From NCBI GenBank assembly GCA_963820315.1, contig CAWFZK010000042.1, forward strand, positions 1 to 64,000: a DNA stretch of 64,000 bases. The letters run 5' to 3'. This stretch comes from JACVRW01 sp963820315 (GTDB lineage: Bacteria > Actinomycetota > Thermoleophilia > Solirubrobacterales > Thermoleophilaceae). The position numbers and the translations under genes are program-made. Numbering within the stretch: the first letter of the stretch is position 1; each line of letters starts with the position of its first letter. Below, piece after piece: positions 48,102-58,489 of the stretch. The notes under the pieces were generated by a model. It ran no database searches. It worked only from the letters and a program-made list of their open reading frames with translations, and had not been told where the DNA came from.

Positions 48102-48932
48102 CTACCTCTTGACGATGGGAGGCGGCACGTAGGTGTTGTTGGCAACGCTGCTGCCTGACTCCACTCCGTAGACGCGTAGCATCAGATTGAACGGGCGGTT
48201 GGAGACCGGGAGCCAGTTCGCCGTCGGAACGCCTTGGGGCTTGGAGCGCGAGATGTAGATCGACACCGAGCCGTCGCTGTTTGTCTGTAGCCCGGGCGTG
48301 TAACGCGCGACGAGGTACTTGCGGGCTGGGTTCGGGATGAGTTCAATCGCGTTCGGCGTGTACGCCGTGAGCGACCAGAACCGCTCCGCGGGCGGCTGGC
48401 CGCCGCTGGGGAACGTCATCACGTAACCGCGCCGCGCGCTTCCGACCAGTCTCGCGCCTCGACGGTCCCGGAATGTGTGGTAGTAGGCGGCGGTGCTGAT
48501 GTCGTTGCCGTACTGGATGAACTCGGTGATCGACGCTCGATCGAGGACATCGTTGCCCCACTCGCCGATATTGGTGAAGTGGATCCACTGGTTCGGGCCG
48601 CGGTCGCGCAGGTAGTTGGCCAAAATCGCCGCGTGCGCGGTCTGTGCGCCGCGGCGGAACGCGCGGCTGCTTGCGCGGTCGAGATCCCCGCCTCTCCGGA
48701 AGCGGCGGTCGAACCCGTCCGACAGCCGTTGCTGCTGGGGCGTCAGAGCCGGTGTGTTGCTGGAGTGCACCGCCACCTGCAGTCGCCTGAGGAACCGAAC
48801 CGGATGGGACTTGATCAGGGTGTCGGCGAGCGTCTTGAAGGGAAAAGCGAAGCGGTGCTCCTTGAGGATCTCCGTGGCGCCGCCGGCGGGAGCGGTGTTG
48901 TAGGCGTCGACACTCTGATCCGTCCGCGACCC
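48102..48932 (-). CDS. DUF1214-domain protein, N-terminus probably missing
   Basis: The frame contains GGATEILKEHRFAFPFKTLADTLIKSHPVRFLRRLQ, then QWIHFTNIGEWGNDVLDRASI, RGYVMTFPSGGQPPAERFWSLTAYTP and the C-terminal SKPQGVPTANWLPV with FNLMLRVYG. This is the DUF1214 region normally preceded by DUF1254 in proteins of 400 or more residues. The open frame runs to 48,932 without a convincing start and meets the response-regulator stop; GTG 48,776 is a possible late start. It may be a 5'-truncated gene. Confidence 0.7.
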   Translation of the reverse strand, partial: GSRTDQSVDAYNTAPAGGATEILKEHRFAFPFKTLADTLIKSHPVRFLRRLQVAVHSSNTPALTPQQQRLSDGFDRRFRRGGDLDRASSRAFRRGAQTAHAAILANYLRDRGPNQWIHFTNIGEWGNDVLDRASITEFIQYGNDISTAAYYHTFRDRRGARLVGSARRGYVMTFPSGGQPPAERFWSLTAYTPNAIELIPNPARKYLVARYTPGLQTNSDGSVSIYISRSKPQGVPTANWLPVSNRPFNLMLRVYGVESGSSVANNTYVPPPIVKR

Positions 48933-48934
48933 TG

Positions 48935-49588
48935 CTAGTGCTCGCCCGCGGCTTGCACGAGCAGGGCGATTTGGACGCGGTTGTCGACCTCGAGCTTGTC
49001 GAGGAGACGGGAGACATGGCCCTTGACCGTCGCGACGGAGAGGTGCAGCGTCGCGGCGATCTCGGCGTTGCCGTGGCCGAGGCCGATGGCGAGCGCGACG
49101 TCGCGCTCGCGCGGGCTGAGCGTCGCCAGTCGGTCGCGGGCATGCTCGGTGCGGGCGCCGGCGTCCGAGTCGCCGGCCACCATCGAGATGAGCCGGCGGG
49201 TCACCGTGGGGGAGAGCATGCCGTCGCCCGCGTGGACGAGCTCGATTGCGCGGACGATCTCCGCCGGCGCGGTGTCCTTGAGCAGGAAGCCGGCGGCGCC
49301 GGCCTGCAGCGCGCGCAGGACGAGTTCGTCGGCGTCGAAGGTCGTGAGCACGAGGACGGCGGGCGGGTCGGGCTGCGCTGCGAGCAGACGGGTGGCCGCG
49401 ATCCCGTCGAGGTGTGGCATGCGGATGTCCATGAGGACGACGTCGGGCCGGTGGAGGTCGACCGCGCCGAGGACCTCGCGGCCGTCGGCGGCCTCGGCCA
49501 CCACTTCGAGGCTTGCTGCGCCGGCGAGCATCATCCGCAGGCCGGAGCGCACGAGCGCGTCATCGTCGACGAGCAGGACGCGGATCAT
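48935..49588 (-). CDS. NarL/LuxR-family response regulator (217 aa)
   Basis: The receiver has VLLVDDDALVRSGLRMML, the phosphorylated Asp in VVLMDIRMPHLDG, the Thr in VLTTFD and the Lys in FLLKDTAPAE. The C-terminal helix-turn-helix is LSPRERDVALAIGLGHGNAEIAATLHLSVATVKGHVSRLLDKL. Its start overlaps the kinase stop by four bases. Likely control target: the divergent ABC transporter at 50,918. Confidence 0.95.
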   Translation of the reverse strand: MIRVLLVDDDALVRSGLRMMLAGAASLEVVAEAADGREVLGAVDLHRPDVVLMDIRMPHLDGIAATRLLAAQPDPPAVLVLTTFDADELVLRALQAGAAGFLLKDTAPAEIVRAIELVHAGDGMLSPTVTRRLISMVAGDSDAGARTEHARDRLATLSPRERDVALAIGLGHGNAEIAATLHLSVATVKGHVSRLLDKLEVDNRVQIALLVQAAGEH

Positions 49589-50781
49589 CGCGGCAGGCGG
49601 GCGCGCACGACGAACGCGCCGTCGGCGTCGACGCCGTGCTCGAGCTCGCCGCCGGCGAGCGCGACGCGCTCGGTGAGCCCGATCAGGCCGGTCCCCGCCC
49701 CGGGCAGCGGCGAGACCGCGGCGACGGCCACCGGCGCGAGGCTGCGGACCTCGACCTGCAGGTCGCCGTCGGGCGCGTGGACGGTTAGAGTCACGGCCGC
49801 TCCCGGCGCGTGCTTGCGTGCGTTGGTCAGACCCTCCTGCACGATCCGGTAGGCGGTTCGGCCGACGGCGGCGGGCGGCGCTGCGTCGCCCAGTTCGATC
49901 CGTGCGGTGATCCGCATCCCGGCCGCCCGCGACTCATCGACGAGGGCGGCGACGTCGGCGAGCGTCGGCTGGGGCGGTTGGGTCAGGCTCTCGCCGCCGT
50001 CCTCGCGCAGGACGCCGATCACGCCGCGCAGCTCGTCGAGCGCGGCCCGCGCGCTCTCGCGGATCACGCCGGCCGCTTCGGCGACCTCCTCGGCCGGGGC
50101 GTCGGGGCGGAACTCGAGCGCGCCGGCGTGGACGGAGAGCAACGAGAGGCGGTGGGCGAGCACGTCGTGCATCTCGCGCGCGATCCGCCGCCGTTCGGCC
50201 GCGCGCGCCTCGTCCCCGGCGCGGTCGGCCTGCTCGCGCAGGGATCGCACGAGCTCGCGCCGCGCGCGTACGAAGAGTCCCCAGCCGATCACGACGCCGA
50301 CCACCAGCAGGCAGGCCCCGGCGTCCAACCAGTAGCTGCTGTCGGAGGGATAGAGCAGCGGGCTCGCGAAGGCCCAGGCGATCGTGAGGCCGGCGACGAC
50401 GGCCAGGTCACGACCGCGAGCCCGGATCGCCGCGTTGAAGGTGGCGGCGAGGGCCGCGCCCGAGACCGTGACGATCACGATCGAGACCGCCATCACGCCG
50501 ATCCCGACCACGGCCGGATGGGTGCGCCGCCAGCGCAGCGCGACGAGCGCGGCGATCCCGACGACGATCGCCACGACGCGCAACCAGGGAGGGTGCAGCT
50601 CCCACGTGTCCGCGAGGGTGGCGGCGCCGATCGCGAACGCGAGCAGATAGATCGTCGCGTCGACGACGCGGTCGCGGCGGCCACGCTCCTCGTCGGGCGC
50701 GTCGATCACGACGCCGGGCAGTGCGGAGCGCATCCAGCCGGACAGCCGATGGGTGAAGCGTGCTGTCGCCTGGCGTGTCAT
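49585..50781 (-). CDS. HisKA_3 sensor histidine kinase (398 aa)
   Basis: Five or six membrane helices fill residues about 40-185. The phosphorylated His lies in ERRRIAREMHDVLAHRLSLLSVHAGAL. The ATPase has YRIVQEGLTNARKHAPGA (N box) and GAGTGLIGLTERVALAGG (G box). With the overlapping response regulator it forms one operon. The layout, kinase and regulator divergent from an ABC exporter, is common for systems that sense cell-envelope stress or antimicrobials. Confidence 0.94.
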   Translation of the reverse strand: MTRQATARFTHRLSGWMRSALPGVVIDAPDEERGRRDRVVDATIYLLAFAIGAATLADTWELHPPWLRVVAIVVGIAALVALRWRRTHPAVVGIGVMAVSIVIVTVSGAALAATFNAAIRARGRDLAVVAGLTIAWAFASPLLYPSDSSYWLDAGACLLVVGVVIGWGLFVRARRELVRSLREQADRAGDEARAAERRRIAREMHDVLAHRLSLLSVHAGALEFRPDAPAEEVAEAAGVIRESARAALDELRGVIGVLREDGGESLTQPPQPTLADVAALVDESRAAGMRITARIELGDAAPPAAVGRTAYRIVQEGLTNARKHAPGAAVTLTVHAPDGDLQVEVRSLAPVAVAAVSPLPGAGTGLIGLTERVALAGGELEHGVDADGAFVVRARLPR

Positions 50782-50917
50782 CGCTCGACGACGAAGGCTA
50801 AGCGAGGACCGCGGCCGCGACCCCCTACCAAAGTCGTTGGCTGCCACCGCCGCAGGGCTCGGCGAGCGTAGCCCGGGGACCGTGGGCGGAAGCACGGCCG
50901 GCCGCGAGTCTGCCGGG

Positions 50918-51853
<936 letters not shown>

Positions 51854-51857
<4 letters not shown>

Positions 51858-52639
51858 GCACCACCACCCTCGCCGCACCGATCCGCGTGAACACCACCGG
51901 CGTCCACGCACGCCCCGGCCTCGGCCGCCTCGTCGCCGTCGAGCTGCGCAAGATGGTCAACACCCGCGCCGGCTTCTGGCTACAGCTCGCCACCGTCGCG
52001 ATCACCGTGCTCGCCGTGATCGTCGCCTGCGTCGTCGGCGACGCGGCGGACCTCACATTCCAGTCCGTCCTTAACGTCGGGCTGCAGCCGGCGGCCATCC
52101 TGCTGCCGGTCGTCGGCATCCTGCTCGTCACCTCGGAGTGGTCCCAGCGCACCGGGATGATCACCTTCGCGCTGGTCCCGGTGCGCTCGCGCGTCCTCGG
52201 CGCCAAGCTGATCGCGAGCCTCGTCCTCGCCGTCCCGATGCTCGTCATGTCCGTCGCCGTCGTCGCCGCGGGTGTGCTCGTCGCATCGCCAGGCGTCGAC
52301 GGCACCTGGTCCGACGCCGCGCCGCTGATCGGCCAGTCGGCGGTCTACCTGACGGCCGGGATGATCACAGGCGTCGCGCTCGGCGCGATCCTGCTCGCCT
52401 CGGCGCCGGCCATCGTCGTCCTCTTCGCGCTGCCGACGGCGTGGATGGCGGTGGTCTCGCTGTCCTTCTTCGCCGACGTCGCCCCGTGGGTATCCACCGC
52501 GCGCGCCCTCAGCCCGATGCAGGAGGAGGTCATGAGCGCGACCCAATGGGCGCACGTGGGCACGGCGCTCGCACTCTGGATGCTGCTTCCGCTCCTGATC
52601 GGCACCTGGCGGATCACCCGGCGCGAGGTGTCGGTGTAG
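51854..52639 (+). CDS. ABC-2 type permease (261 aa)
   Basis: Six hydrophobic helices follow an N-terminal soluble segment with VAVELRKMVNTRAGFWL, a typical ABC-2 permease start; LLVTSEWSQRTGMITFALVPVRSRVLGAKL is the conserved cytoplasmic loop. It pairs with the preceding ATPase in an exporter. A terminator follows. Confidence 0.9.
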
Positions 52640-52680
52640 AGGCTCTGCGGCTGCTGTGGCGTCTCAGGAGTTGTCGACAA

Positions 52681-52724
52681 GGAGCGCGCCCTCTTGCCAT
52701 GCATGCATGCGAAGGGCGCGCTCC
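52681..52724 (+). terminator. Terminator after the ABC exporter operon
   Basis: GGAGCGCGCCCT (52,681-52,692) pairs perfectly with AGGGCGCGCTCC (52,713-52,724) around a 20-base loop that itself contains the self-complementary GCATGCATGC. TCTAT follows. Confidence 0.65.
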
Positions 52725-52849
52725 TCTATCGCGGCCTGAAAAGATGACCCGTCCGTGAAGGTTTGGACGACCAAGCGGAGCTAGATCATCGGCTTCCGCC
52801 TTGGACGACGACCGAAACCCGCGCGCCATTGCCACCAGAGTGTTGGATC

Positions 52850-53351
52850 CCCATGCAAGCAGCACTCAGCCCGATGGCCGGCCGGGAGTTGCGCAATGCG
52901 CGAAAGGGAGCGGTCGCAAAGGTGACGTCCTCGGCCGCGCAGACTCTGATTGGCGACCAGCGGATCGCTCAGGACGACCGCATCGAGCTGCGACGCACGT
53001 TTAGGCCACAACGCTGGTTCTCTGGCCTTAACTCCCGTGAATCGCCTGCAAGTGTAGGTAATCGGGAATGGCCGGTGGCGAACCGTGGCTCGCTAAATGC
53101 CCTGCAAATTGGCACTATTCGCGCGGAGGGGCCGCCCGAATCGCACCCAGGAGGCCGCCGGTTCGAGTCCGGCTAGCTCCATCAGGGAAGTCCCTGCAAA
53201 TACGGCCGTTCCCCAGATCACGGTCGGCGTCTGGGGCACGACTTTAGGCCAGAACTTCCCAGTAAGGCGGCCCAACTGAGCGCTCCGGCAGGCTGCCGCG
53301 TCAGCGCAGAGCAGGCGTCACGCCTGCGCTGTCGGGTTTTCGTCCACTGCA
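52850..53351 (+). repeat. Dispersed tRNA-relic repeat, copy C
   Basis: It starts at CCCATGCAAGCAGCACTC, so it is longer on the left than copy B, and ends at GTCCACTGCAG, so it is shorter on the right than A and B. The core is nearly identical to copies B and D. The 289 bases after it hold no gene I can support. Confidence 0.9.
53109..53181 (+). pseudogene. tRNA-Ala(CGC) relic in repeat copy C
   Basis: Same structure as the relic in copy B: CCCTGCAAA directly before position 1, decayed 5' half, intact anticodon loop, variable region, T arm and 3' acceptor strand TAGCTCCA. It is followed by GGGAAGTCCCTGCAAATACG. Confidence 0.7.
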
Positions 53352-53640
53352 GGAGCGAGAGCGGGTTATGGCTTCGCTATCGCTCTTGGCCGAGAGCAGT
53401 CACGGGCCCGTGAGGGTTGAAGTGATTGCAGAGCGCCGATAGCAGTAACGGGCGACGTTGGAGCAACTGCGGAGCTCTACAAGCAAAGCACGCAGGCGGG
53501 GACGCCGAGGCGGCTGAGCCCGCACGCGACGCCACGTGTGTCCGGGCAGCCGACATGGTGCTCGCCAGGGGCTGGGAATGTACCGGTCGACTGTGGCTGC
53601 TGATGCGACTGGGCACCGGCGGCCAAGCTAGCCTTCCGGC

Positions 53641-53793
53641 ATGCCGAACGTCCGGGACCCAGACTGGGAAGCTGAGCTCACGTCGGGCGACGTGCTGTTG
53701 GGCGCCTCGGGCGTGGACATGGACACGCGGCGCGGTGCGAGACGATGCCGAGAGGCACGCGATGGCGTTCGGCCGAGCTTGCCACGAGGGTAA
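53641..53793 (+). CDS. Possible short leader gene coupled to the SpoIIE phosphatase
   Basis: From ATG 53,641 the frame encodes PNVRDPDWEAELTSGDVLLGASGVDMDTR and an Arg-rich end, 50 residues, with its TAA overlapping the next ATG (TAATG). The overlap suggests coupled translation, but no ribosome binding site or family supports it. Confidence 0.35.
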   Translation: MPNVRDPDWEAELTSGDVLLGASGVDMDTRRGARRCREARDGVRPSLPRG

Positions 53794-54701
53794 TGAGCGA
53801 GGAGCCCGACGAGGAGGATGCAGAGCTCCGGAGGTTGCACGCCGAGGCGGACGCCCGAGAGGCCGAGTTCCGCGACATGGGTGAGTGGGAGCACCGCCAG
53901 GACACGCTGATTGCGCGCCTTCGCCGAGAAGCCGAAGTGCGCGACGAGGAGCTCGCGGCGCTGCATGAGCAGCTTGAGACGGCCGAGCATGAGCTGGAGG
54001 ATTTGCGTGCGATCCGGGATGCGCTCACCCCGCCCGAGTTGCCCCAGCGCCCCGGCTTGGAGCTGGCCGCGACGTTCGTGCCCGCCGCCGAGCAGGTCAG
54101 CGGCGACTTCTATCTGGTCGCCGAAGGGCCGCAGGACTCCACCCTGCTGGTCATCGGAGATGTCGTCGGGCACGGCTTGCGGGCCGGGCGGCGAGCAGCG
54201 TTCGTTCGGACCGCGTTTGCCGCGACCGCCCCTTTCTCCGATGATCCCTGCCGGCTGCTGAGTTGGGCGAACATCGCGCTGGTCGAGCGGGCCGGTACCA
54301 GCAGCGAGTTCGTAACCGCCGCGTGCGTGACATATCTCCCCAACGACCAGCTGCTGCGCTGGGCCTACGCCGGCCATCCGCCGGCCCTGTGGATGCATGG
54401 CGGCGGGGAGCTCGTCGCGCCCAGGCAGGGAACCCCGCTCGGGCTTGGCGAGGATCCCGAATACGTCGAGGGGTCGCTTCGCTCCTGCGCCCCCACAGGC
54501 GTACTGCTCTACACCGACGGGCTGACCGAAGCGAGGCGCGATGGGGAGTTGTTCGGTCTGGAGGGTGTGAGCGCCGTGCTCGGGGAACTCCGCAACCCCT
54601 CCCCGAGCGAGACCGTCACCAGCCTGCGCGCACGGGTCGCAGAGTTTGCCGACGGCGCCCTGACCGACGATCTCTGCATGCTCGCCGCCCGCATCGACTA
54701 G
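53793..54701 (+). CDS. SpoIIE/PP2C-type serine phosphatase with coiled-coil N-terminus (302 aa)
   Basis: Residues about 1-85 are a highly charged coiled coil (EDAELRRLHAEADAREAEFRD, RREAEVRDEELAALHEQLETAEHELEDLRAI). The catalytic domain follows: AATFVPAAEQVSGDFYLV, LLVIGDVVGHGLRAG, the WAYAGHPPALWMHGGG block, GVLLYTDGLTEARRDGELFG, and TDDLCMLAARID at the end. Metal-binding Asp residues are in place. Such phosphatases act on anti-anti-sigma factors in partner-switching pathways; no such partner is visible here. Confidence 0.92.
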   Translation: MSEEPDEEDAELRRLHAEADAREAEFRDMGEWEHRQDTLIARLRREAEVRDEELAALHEQLETAEHELEDLRAIRDALTPPELPQRPGLELAATFVPAAEQVSGDFYLVAEGPQDSTLLVIGDVVGHGLRAGRRAAFVRTAFAATAPFSDDPCRLLSWANIALVERAGTSSEFVTAACVTYLPNDQLLRWAYAGHPPALWMHGGGELVAPRQGTPLGLGEDPEYVEGSLRSCAPTGVLLYTDGLTEARRDGELFGLEGVSAVLGELRNPSPSETVTSLRARVAEFADGALTDDLCMLAARID

Positions 54702-54777
54702 ACCCGATGGACCGCCCGTCGATTGGCGCCGGAGGGTGTCCTCCGGCCGACCCCCCAACCATGGGAGGTGCCGACCA

Positions 54778-54864
54778 TGGCCGACAGTATCCCGGCGTTT
54801 GCCGGTCTCCATGTGCACGGCAACCAAACGCACGCCGGCGTGCTCGATCCCGGCACTGGTTGAG
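54778..54864 (+). pseudogene. N-terminal relic of an IS110-type transposase
   Basis: After GGGAGGTGCCGACC the ATG at 54,778 opens ADSIPAFAGLHVHGNQTHAGVLDPGTG and then stops. IS110 transposases begin with a strand such as FAGLDVHxxxxHAAVLD carrying the first Asp of the DEDD site; here that Asp is His. A decayed continuation (ELRVRR) follows in another frame. The 339 bases to 55,203 hold nothing else I can support. Confidence 0.45.
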
Positions 54865-55203
54865 CTCAGGGTGCGTCGCCGGAACCGTCGCCGGCGCCGA
54901 TTCGCATCCCGAGCGGCGGCTACCGGCTCGCGCACGAATGGCGCTCGCCGAGCGCTCACGCCTGACCACCAGATCCGTGGCCGCTGCTCGGGGTGAAGTC
55001 GGGGGCGTGCCTGGCGCTGCGTGGACGCGATCGCGTGACCCGGCGGCGCAGGCTGTGAAGGGGGTGCTGGGCAGAGCGGCGTTCTCTGCGCTGCTGGTGG
55101 TGGAGCGGTCTCGATCTGGATCTGAGCAGGCGGAGCATGTCCGCGGTCGACCATCGCTGGACGCGTTTGGCGTCGAGCGTCGGCGTGGTTTAGCGTGGGG
55201 TGC

Positions 55204-56083
55204 GTGACCGCTTCGGAGAGCAAGCGGGAGGCGATCGAGGTCGCCGCGCGGCCGTTGCGGGAGCTGCTGCGTGAGGAGCATGACGAGATCGCCGCGGCCC
55301 AGCGGGCGCTGAGGCAGGCCGAGAAGGCGCACGATCGTGCGATCGAGCTGGCCGAGCGGCAATTGCGGGCGGCGGAGACGGCGGAGCCGCTTGCGTCCTA
55401 CGGTCACCGGGTGGTCCTCTACGCCGACAAGGTGAGCACGGCGGACGGGAACCACGACCTGACGGCGGAGGTGAGGGCGTGGGCCGAGGTCCGTGCCGCA
55501 GGCGGGGCGGCTCTCCCGGCGCGGGGTGGTCTTGGTGATCGAGGCGCCGACGTGGCGCCGGGAGGTCGCCTTTCCCCGCTGGGACGAGCGAAAGGTGCGG
55601 CGACTGGCCGAGCAGATCGAGCTCGCCGCGGGCAACGTGGAGGTGGTCCGCGGGGCGGCTCGGGCCGCGGCCGAGCCGGCGGAGCGAAGCCTCGGGGCAG
55701 CGCGGGCCGACCGTCGCGCGGTGGAGGAGACCCGCGCGATGCTGCACAAACTGAGCGGCCTGGTGGACGAGGACGAGGACGTGATCGACATGGCGCCGGG
55801 GATCAGCGCGGGCCACGACGGCGTGCTGGTGGCCACGGATCGGCGGCTTCTCTTTATCTCGGTTCGGCGCACGCTCTCGTTTCCGTATGAGGAGATCTCC
55901 TCGGTGGGGCTCAAGGGGAGACGGCTCGGAGCGCGCCTGGCGCTCTCGACGCCCACGGGCAAGGGCGTCTTCAGCGGGCTTGCGCCCCGCCATGCCGCCG
56001 ATATCGCGGACCTGGTTTGCAGCCGGATCGGCGGCGAGACGGCGGCCGTCCAGCGCGCGAGCGGAGTCCTCAGGCGGGACTGA
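55204..56083 (+). CDS. Coiled-coil protein with C-terminal bacterial PH domain, frameshifted
   Basis: From GTG 55,204 the N-terminus is a charged helix (LRELLREEHDEIAAAQRALRQAEKAHDRAIELAERQLRAAE), then SYGHRVVLYADKVSTADGNHDLT. A frame change near 55,495 leads to VVLVIEAPTWRREVAFPRWDERKVRRLAEQIELAA, a second coiled coil, and a YokE-like PH domain (GHDGVLVATDRRLLFISVRRTLSFPYEEISSVGLKG). About 292 residues. Partners unknown. It converges with the EamA gene, overlapping by 14 bases. Confidence 0.72.
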
Positions 56084-56993
56084 GAGAGGGGCCGCGCCGC
56101 TCGGGGCCCGGTTCCTGGAGGGCGTGCCCGGCCCGCACCGGGGCGGGCATCAACGCGGCGGCGACGAGTACGAGCAGGAACGCGATAAGCCGCGCCGCGA
56201 CGACCAGGAAATCGTCTCCCAGCGGGTCACCGAAGACGACCACGCCCGCCAGGATCGTGGACATGTTCGCGGCGACGGAGGTGACCGCGATCACGGCCAC
56301 GCCGTCGCCGATCTGCAAGCTGCGGGCGGATGCGAAGAAGGAGGCGACCGCGGCCGTCACGACGAGCGCGGTCCAGGGACTGACCAGCGCGCCGATGCCG
56401 TTCTCGAGGTCTCCGCTCAGCGCCTTGATCGCCACGTCGGAGATCCCGAAGCCGAGCCCCGCAGCCGCGCCGAGCAGCACTCCGTACTGGGCCCTGGCCC
56501 GCTCCATGCGACCCGAGAAGATCAGCAGCATCCCCACCGCGATGGCAACGCCCTCGAAGACGATCATGGCGCTCACGGAGTAATCGGAGTGGTCGCCTCC
56601 GGAGCTCTGGCCGGTGAGCCCCAGTAGCGCAAGCGAAACCGCCACCAAGACGATCCCGACCCACTGCCGGCGGCCGAGCTGGAACCCGAAGAAGCGCTCC
56701 GCGAGCACGGCGAGGAGGACGAACCCGCCCGACAGCACCGCCTGGGCGAGCGAGAGCGGCAGCAGCGTGAGCGCGGCGACATGCGCAAGAAAGGCAGCGA
56801 CCGCCACCAGCCAGCCGATCGTCCACCACTTCGAGCGGAACAGATCGATCGCGCTGCGCAGTGGCTGGCGCATGTCCACGTCGGGCGCCGCGACGGCACC
56901 GCGGTGCTTGTACAGAAAGGCGAGGTTCGTCCCGAGCGCCGACAGCACGGCACAGCCGAACCCCACAACGGCTGACGTTGAAAGCGCGGTCAC
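56070..56993 (-). CDS. EamA/DMT-type transporter (about 307 aa)
   Basis: Nine or ten hydrophobic helices are visible, with LPLSLAQAVLSGGFVLLAVLAERFFG and SARSLQIGDGVAVIAVTSVAANMSTILAGVVVFGDPLG in the two repeated halves, the pattern of drug/metabolite transporters. I chose GTG 56,993; ATG 57,020 is in frame but has no spacing to its GGGAGG. A C-terminal fragment of a close homologue lies at 35,132-35,476, again next to a homologue of the next gene. Substrate unknown. Confidence 0.82.
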   Translation of the reverse strand: MTALSTSAVVGFGCAVLSALGTNLAFLYKHRGAVAAPDVDMRQPLRSAIDLFRSKWWTIGWLVAVAAFLAHVAALTLLPLSLAQAVLSGGFVLLAVLAERFFGFQLGRRQWVGIVLVAVSLALLGLTGQSSGGDHSDYSVSAMIVFEGVAIAVGMLLIFSGRMERARAQYGVLLGAAAGLGFGISDVAIKALSGDLENGIGALVSPWTALVVTAAVASFFASARSLQIGDGVAVIAVTSVAANMSTILAGVVVFGDPLGDDFLVVAARLIAFLLVLVAAALMPAPVRAGHALQEPGPERRGPSLSPA

Positions 56994-57125
56994 GCAATCG
57001 CCCCGTGCCCATCCTCCCACGCAGCCGCCGCGGTGGTCGAGATATCAGTCGCGCGCCTTCGCCGCGGGCGCACCGGACGAGCTCGACGCGCGGCGCGCCC
57101 GCCGCCGTGGCCGGCTGCACCCTGC

Positions 57126-57782
57126 CTAAGTGCGCTGGCGCCGTCGGCTTTGGATCAGCGCGTGGTTGAGCATCGCCTCGTCGTCGTCCTCGCGGGCGAC
57201 CACGACCATCTTGTTCCAGGCGCCGGGGCGGACGACTCGCTCGTTGTAGGTGTGGATTTGAAAGCGTTCGGTGTAGACGGCTGGCAGGGCGTCACCGACG
57301 CCGTACATGCGCCGCCCTCCGTCGCTGCCACGAATGACCGCAACGAGCTCGCGTGTCTGCTCGTAGTCGTCGGCTGCCACGAACTCGACCAAGGGCTGTT
57401 GGGGGGATCCAGCACTCAGGAAGGCCACGACGTACTTGCGGTCGCGGCCCCACTTGTTCTTGCGGATGGTCTCGCCCAGCCCGACCTGGACGGCGCCTTC
57501 GGCGCGCGTGGTGCCTATGAACACGCGGTAGGGCTTGTAGCGATCGCGCCCGCTGGGCCAGCGGTATGACTCGCCCTCGCGCTCGCGCAGGAGGCGCCAA
57601 TCCTCCGGCAGGTCCAGGCGTCCCCCGCGAGCAGGGGCGGCCGCTTCGTCAGAGCCACCATCGGCGTCAACGTGGTTGATGATCGGTTTGTCGAATCCTG
57701 CCTCCGCGAGCCGGGTAAGAAGCGGGCCGAGCTCGCGATCCGGAACGTGCTGCACCGTCACCGAGAATGGACACATCCCCAA
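57126..57782 (-). CDS. Protein of unknown function with a truncated paralogue at 35.5 kb (218 aa)
   Basis: The protein begins MGMCPFSVTVQHVPDRELGPLLTRLAEAGFDKPIINHVD, has RVFIGTTRAEGAVQVGLGETIRKNKWGRDRKYVVAFL in the middle and ends ALIQSRRRQRT. No membrane segment is visible. The C-terminal half is nearly identical to the fragment at 35,473-35,828, so it is under selection or recently duplicated. It is upstream of the EamA gene on the same strand, 132 bases apart. Not recognised. Confidence 0.75.
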   Translation of the reverse strand: MGMCPFSVTVQHVPDRELGPLLTRLAEAGFDKPIINHVDADGGSDEAAAPARGGRLDLPEDWRLLREREGESYRWPSGRDRYKPYRVFIGTTRAEGAVQVGLGETIRKNKWGRDRKYVVAFLSAGSPQQPLVEFVAADDYEQTRELVAVIRGSDGGRRMYGVGDALPAVYTERFQIHTYNERVVRPGAWNKMVVVAREDDDEAMLNHALIQSRRRQRT

Positions 57783-57818
57783 ATCTCCTACATTTTAAAC
57801 GTATGAGAACGTAGATCG

Positions 57819-57848
57819 GTAAGGGACCGTTACCCCGTAAGTATGCTA
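57819..57848. promoter_or_regulatory. Operator/promoter candidate in a divergent region
   Basis: TTACCCCGTAA (57,830-57,840) is a perfect four-base inverted repeat around three bases, and GGTAA at 57,819-57,823 also pairs with TTACC. A -10-like TATGCT follows at 57,842-57,847 in the direction of the ABM gene. It resembles the operator candidate at 43,363, which also has TTAC and GTAA half-sites. Confidence 0.45.
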
Positions 57849-57982
57849 CTGTACGTCACGCGCCAAGACCCCCCGCCGACGCCGTCGAGCTTCCCAAGCT
57901 CCCACGGCAGTCACCTCGGGCCCGAGCGCACCAGGAGGACTCAACCGAGTCCTCCACCCCAGAGAAGAGAGTTGGACCTAGC

Positions 57983-58297
57983 ATGTTTGCCACCATTCGA
58001 CGCTACGAGGCGATCGACCAGGGCCGCACCAGCGAGCTCGTCAAGAAGGCCGACGAGACCCTCCTGCCGAGCCTCAGCGAGCTCCCCGGCTTCAGTGGCT
58101 ATTACCTCATCGAGGCCAGCGACGGCGTGATGAGCTCAATCGGCTTCTTCGACACCTCCGACCAGGCCGACGAGTCGACCCGCGTCGCGTCCAATTGGGT
58201 ACGCGAGCACAAGCTCGAGACCGCCCTCCCGAACCCGCCCAAGATCACCAGCGGCGAGGTCGTCGCACGCAAGACGAACGAGCTCGTCCAGGCGTAA
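57983..58297 (+). CDS. ABM-like dimeric alpha/beta-barrel protein (104 aa)
   Basis: FATIRRYEAIDQGRTSELVKKADETLLPSLSELPGFSGYYLIEASDGVMSSIGFFDTSDQADES matches the antibiotic-biosynthesis-monooxygenase/dimeric alpha-beta barrel fold: strand, helix, PGF turn, strands. Relatives may be heme-degrading or quinol monooxygenases, but no specific catalytic residues can be assigned. A long leader (about 130 bases) precedes it and a clear terminator follows, so it is a single-gene unit. Confidence 0.8.
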   Translation: MFATIRRYEAIDQGRTSELVKKADETLLPSLSELPGFSGYYLIEASDGVMSSIGFFDTSDQADESTRVASNWVREHKLETALPNPPKITSGEVVARKTNELVQA

Positions 58298-58324
58298 CAA
58301 CCTCGAGCCCGTTCGCTGCAGGAG

Positions 58325-58350
58325 AGAAGGCCCGCGTCTGCGGGCCTTCT
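58325..58350 (+). terminator. Intrinsic terminator of the ABM-like gene
   Basis: AGAAGGCCCGC pairs with GCGGGCCTTCT around a four-base loop GTCT-type turn, followed by TGCTTGTT. It begins 27 bases after the stop codon. Confidence 0.85.
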
Positions 58351-58489
58351 TGCTTGTTCTGAGCGAATCCGCAGCGCTCGCCCGAATCGGCAGTCGGTCG
58401 GTCGCACCAGCGACTCACAACCAGCGACCAGAGTTTCCCTTTCCCATGAAAACGGGCGCGTCGCCCGACGCCGCATCCGCGCTCGCTCG

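Noticed and set aside
53628..55223. Long minus-strand open frame opposite the SpoIIE phosphatase
   Set aside because: It is a GC-driven shadow of the real gene and has no family motifs. Similar long antisense frames at 3.3-4.3, 24.0-25.5 and 59.5-61.1 kb were rejected for the same reason.
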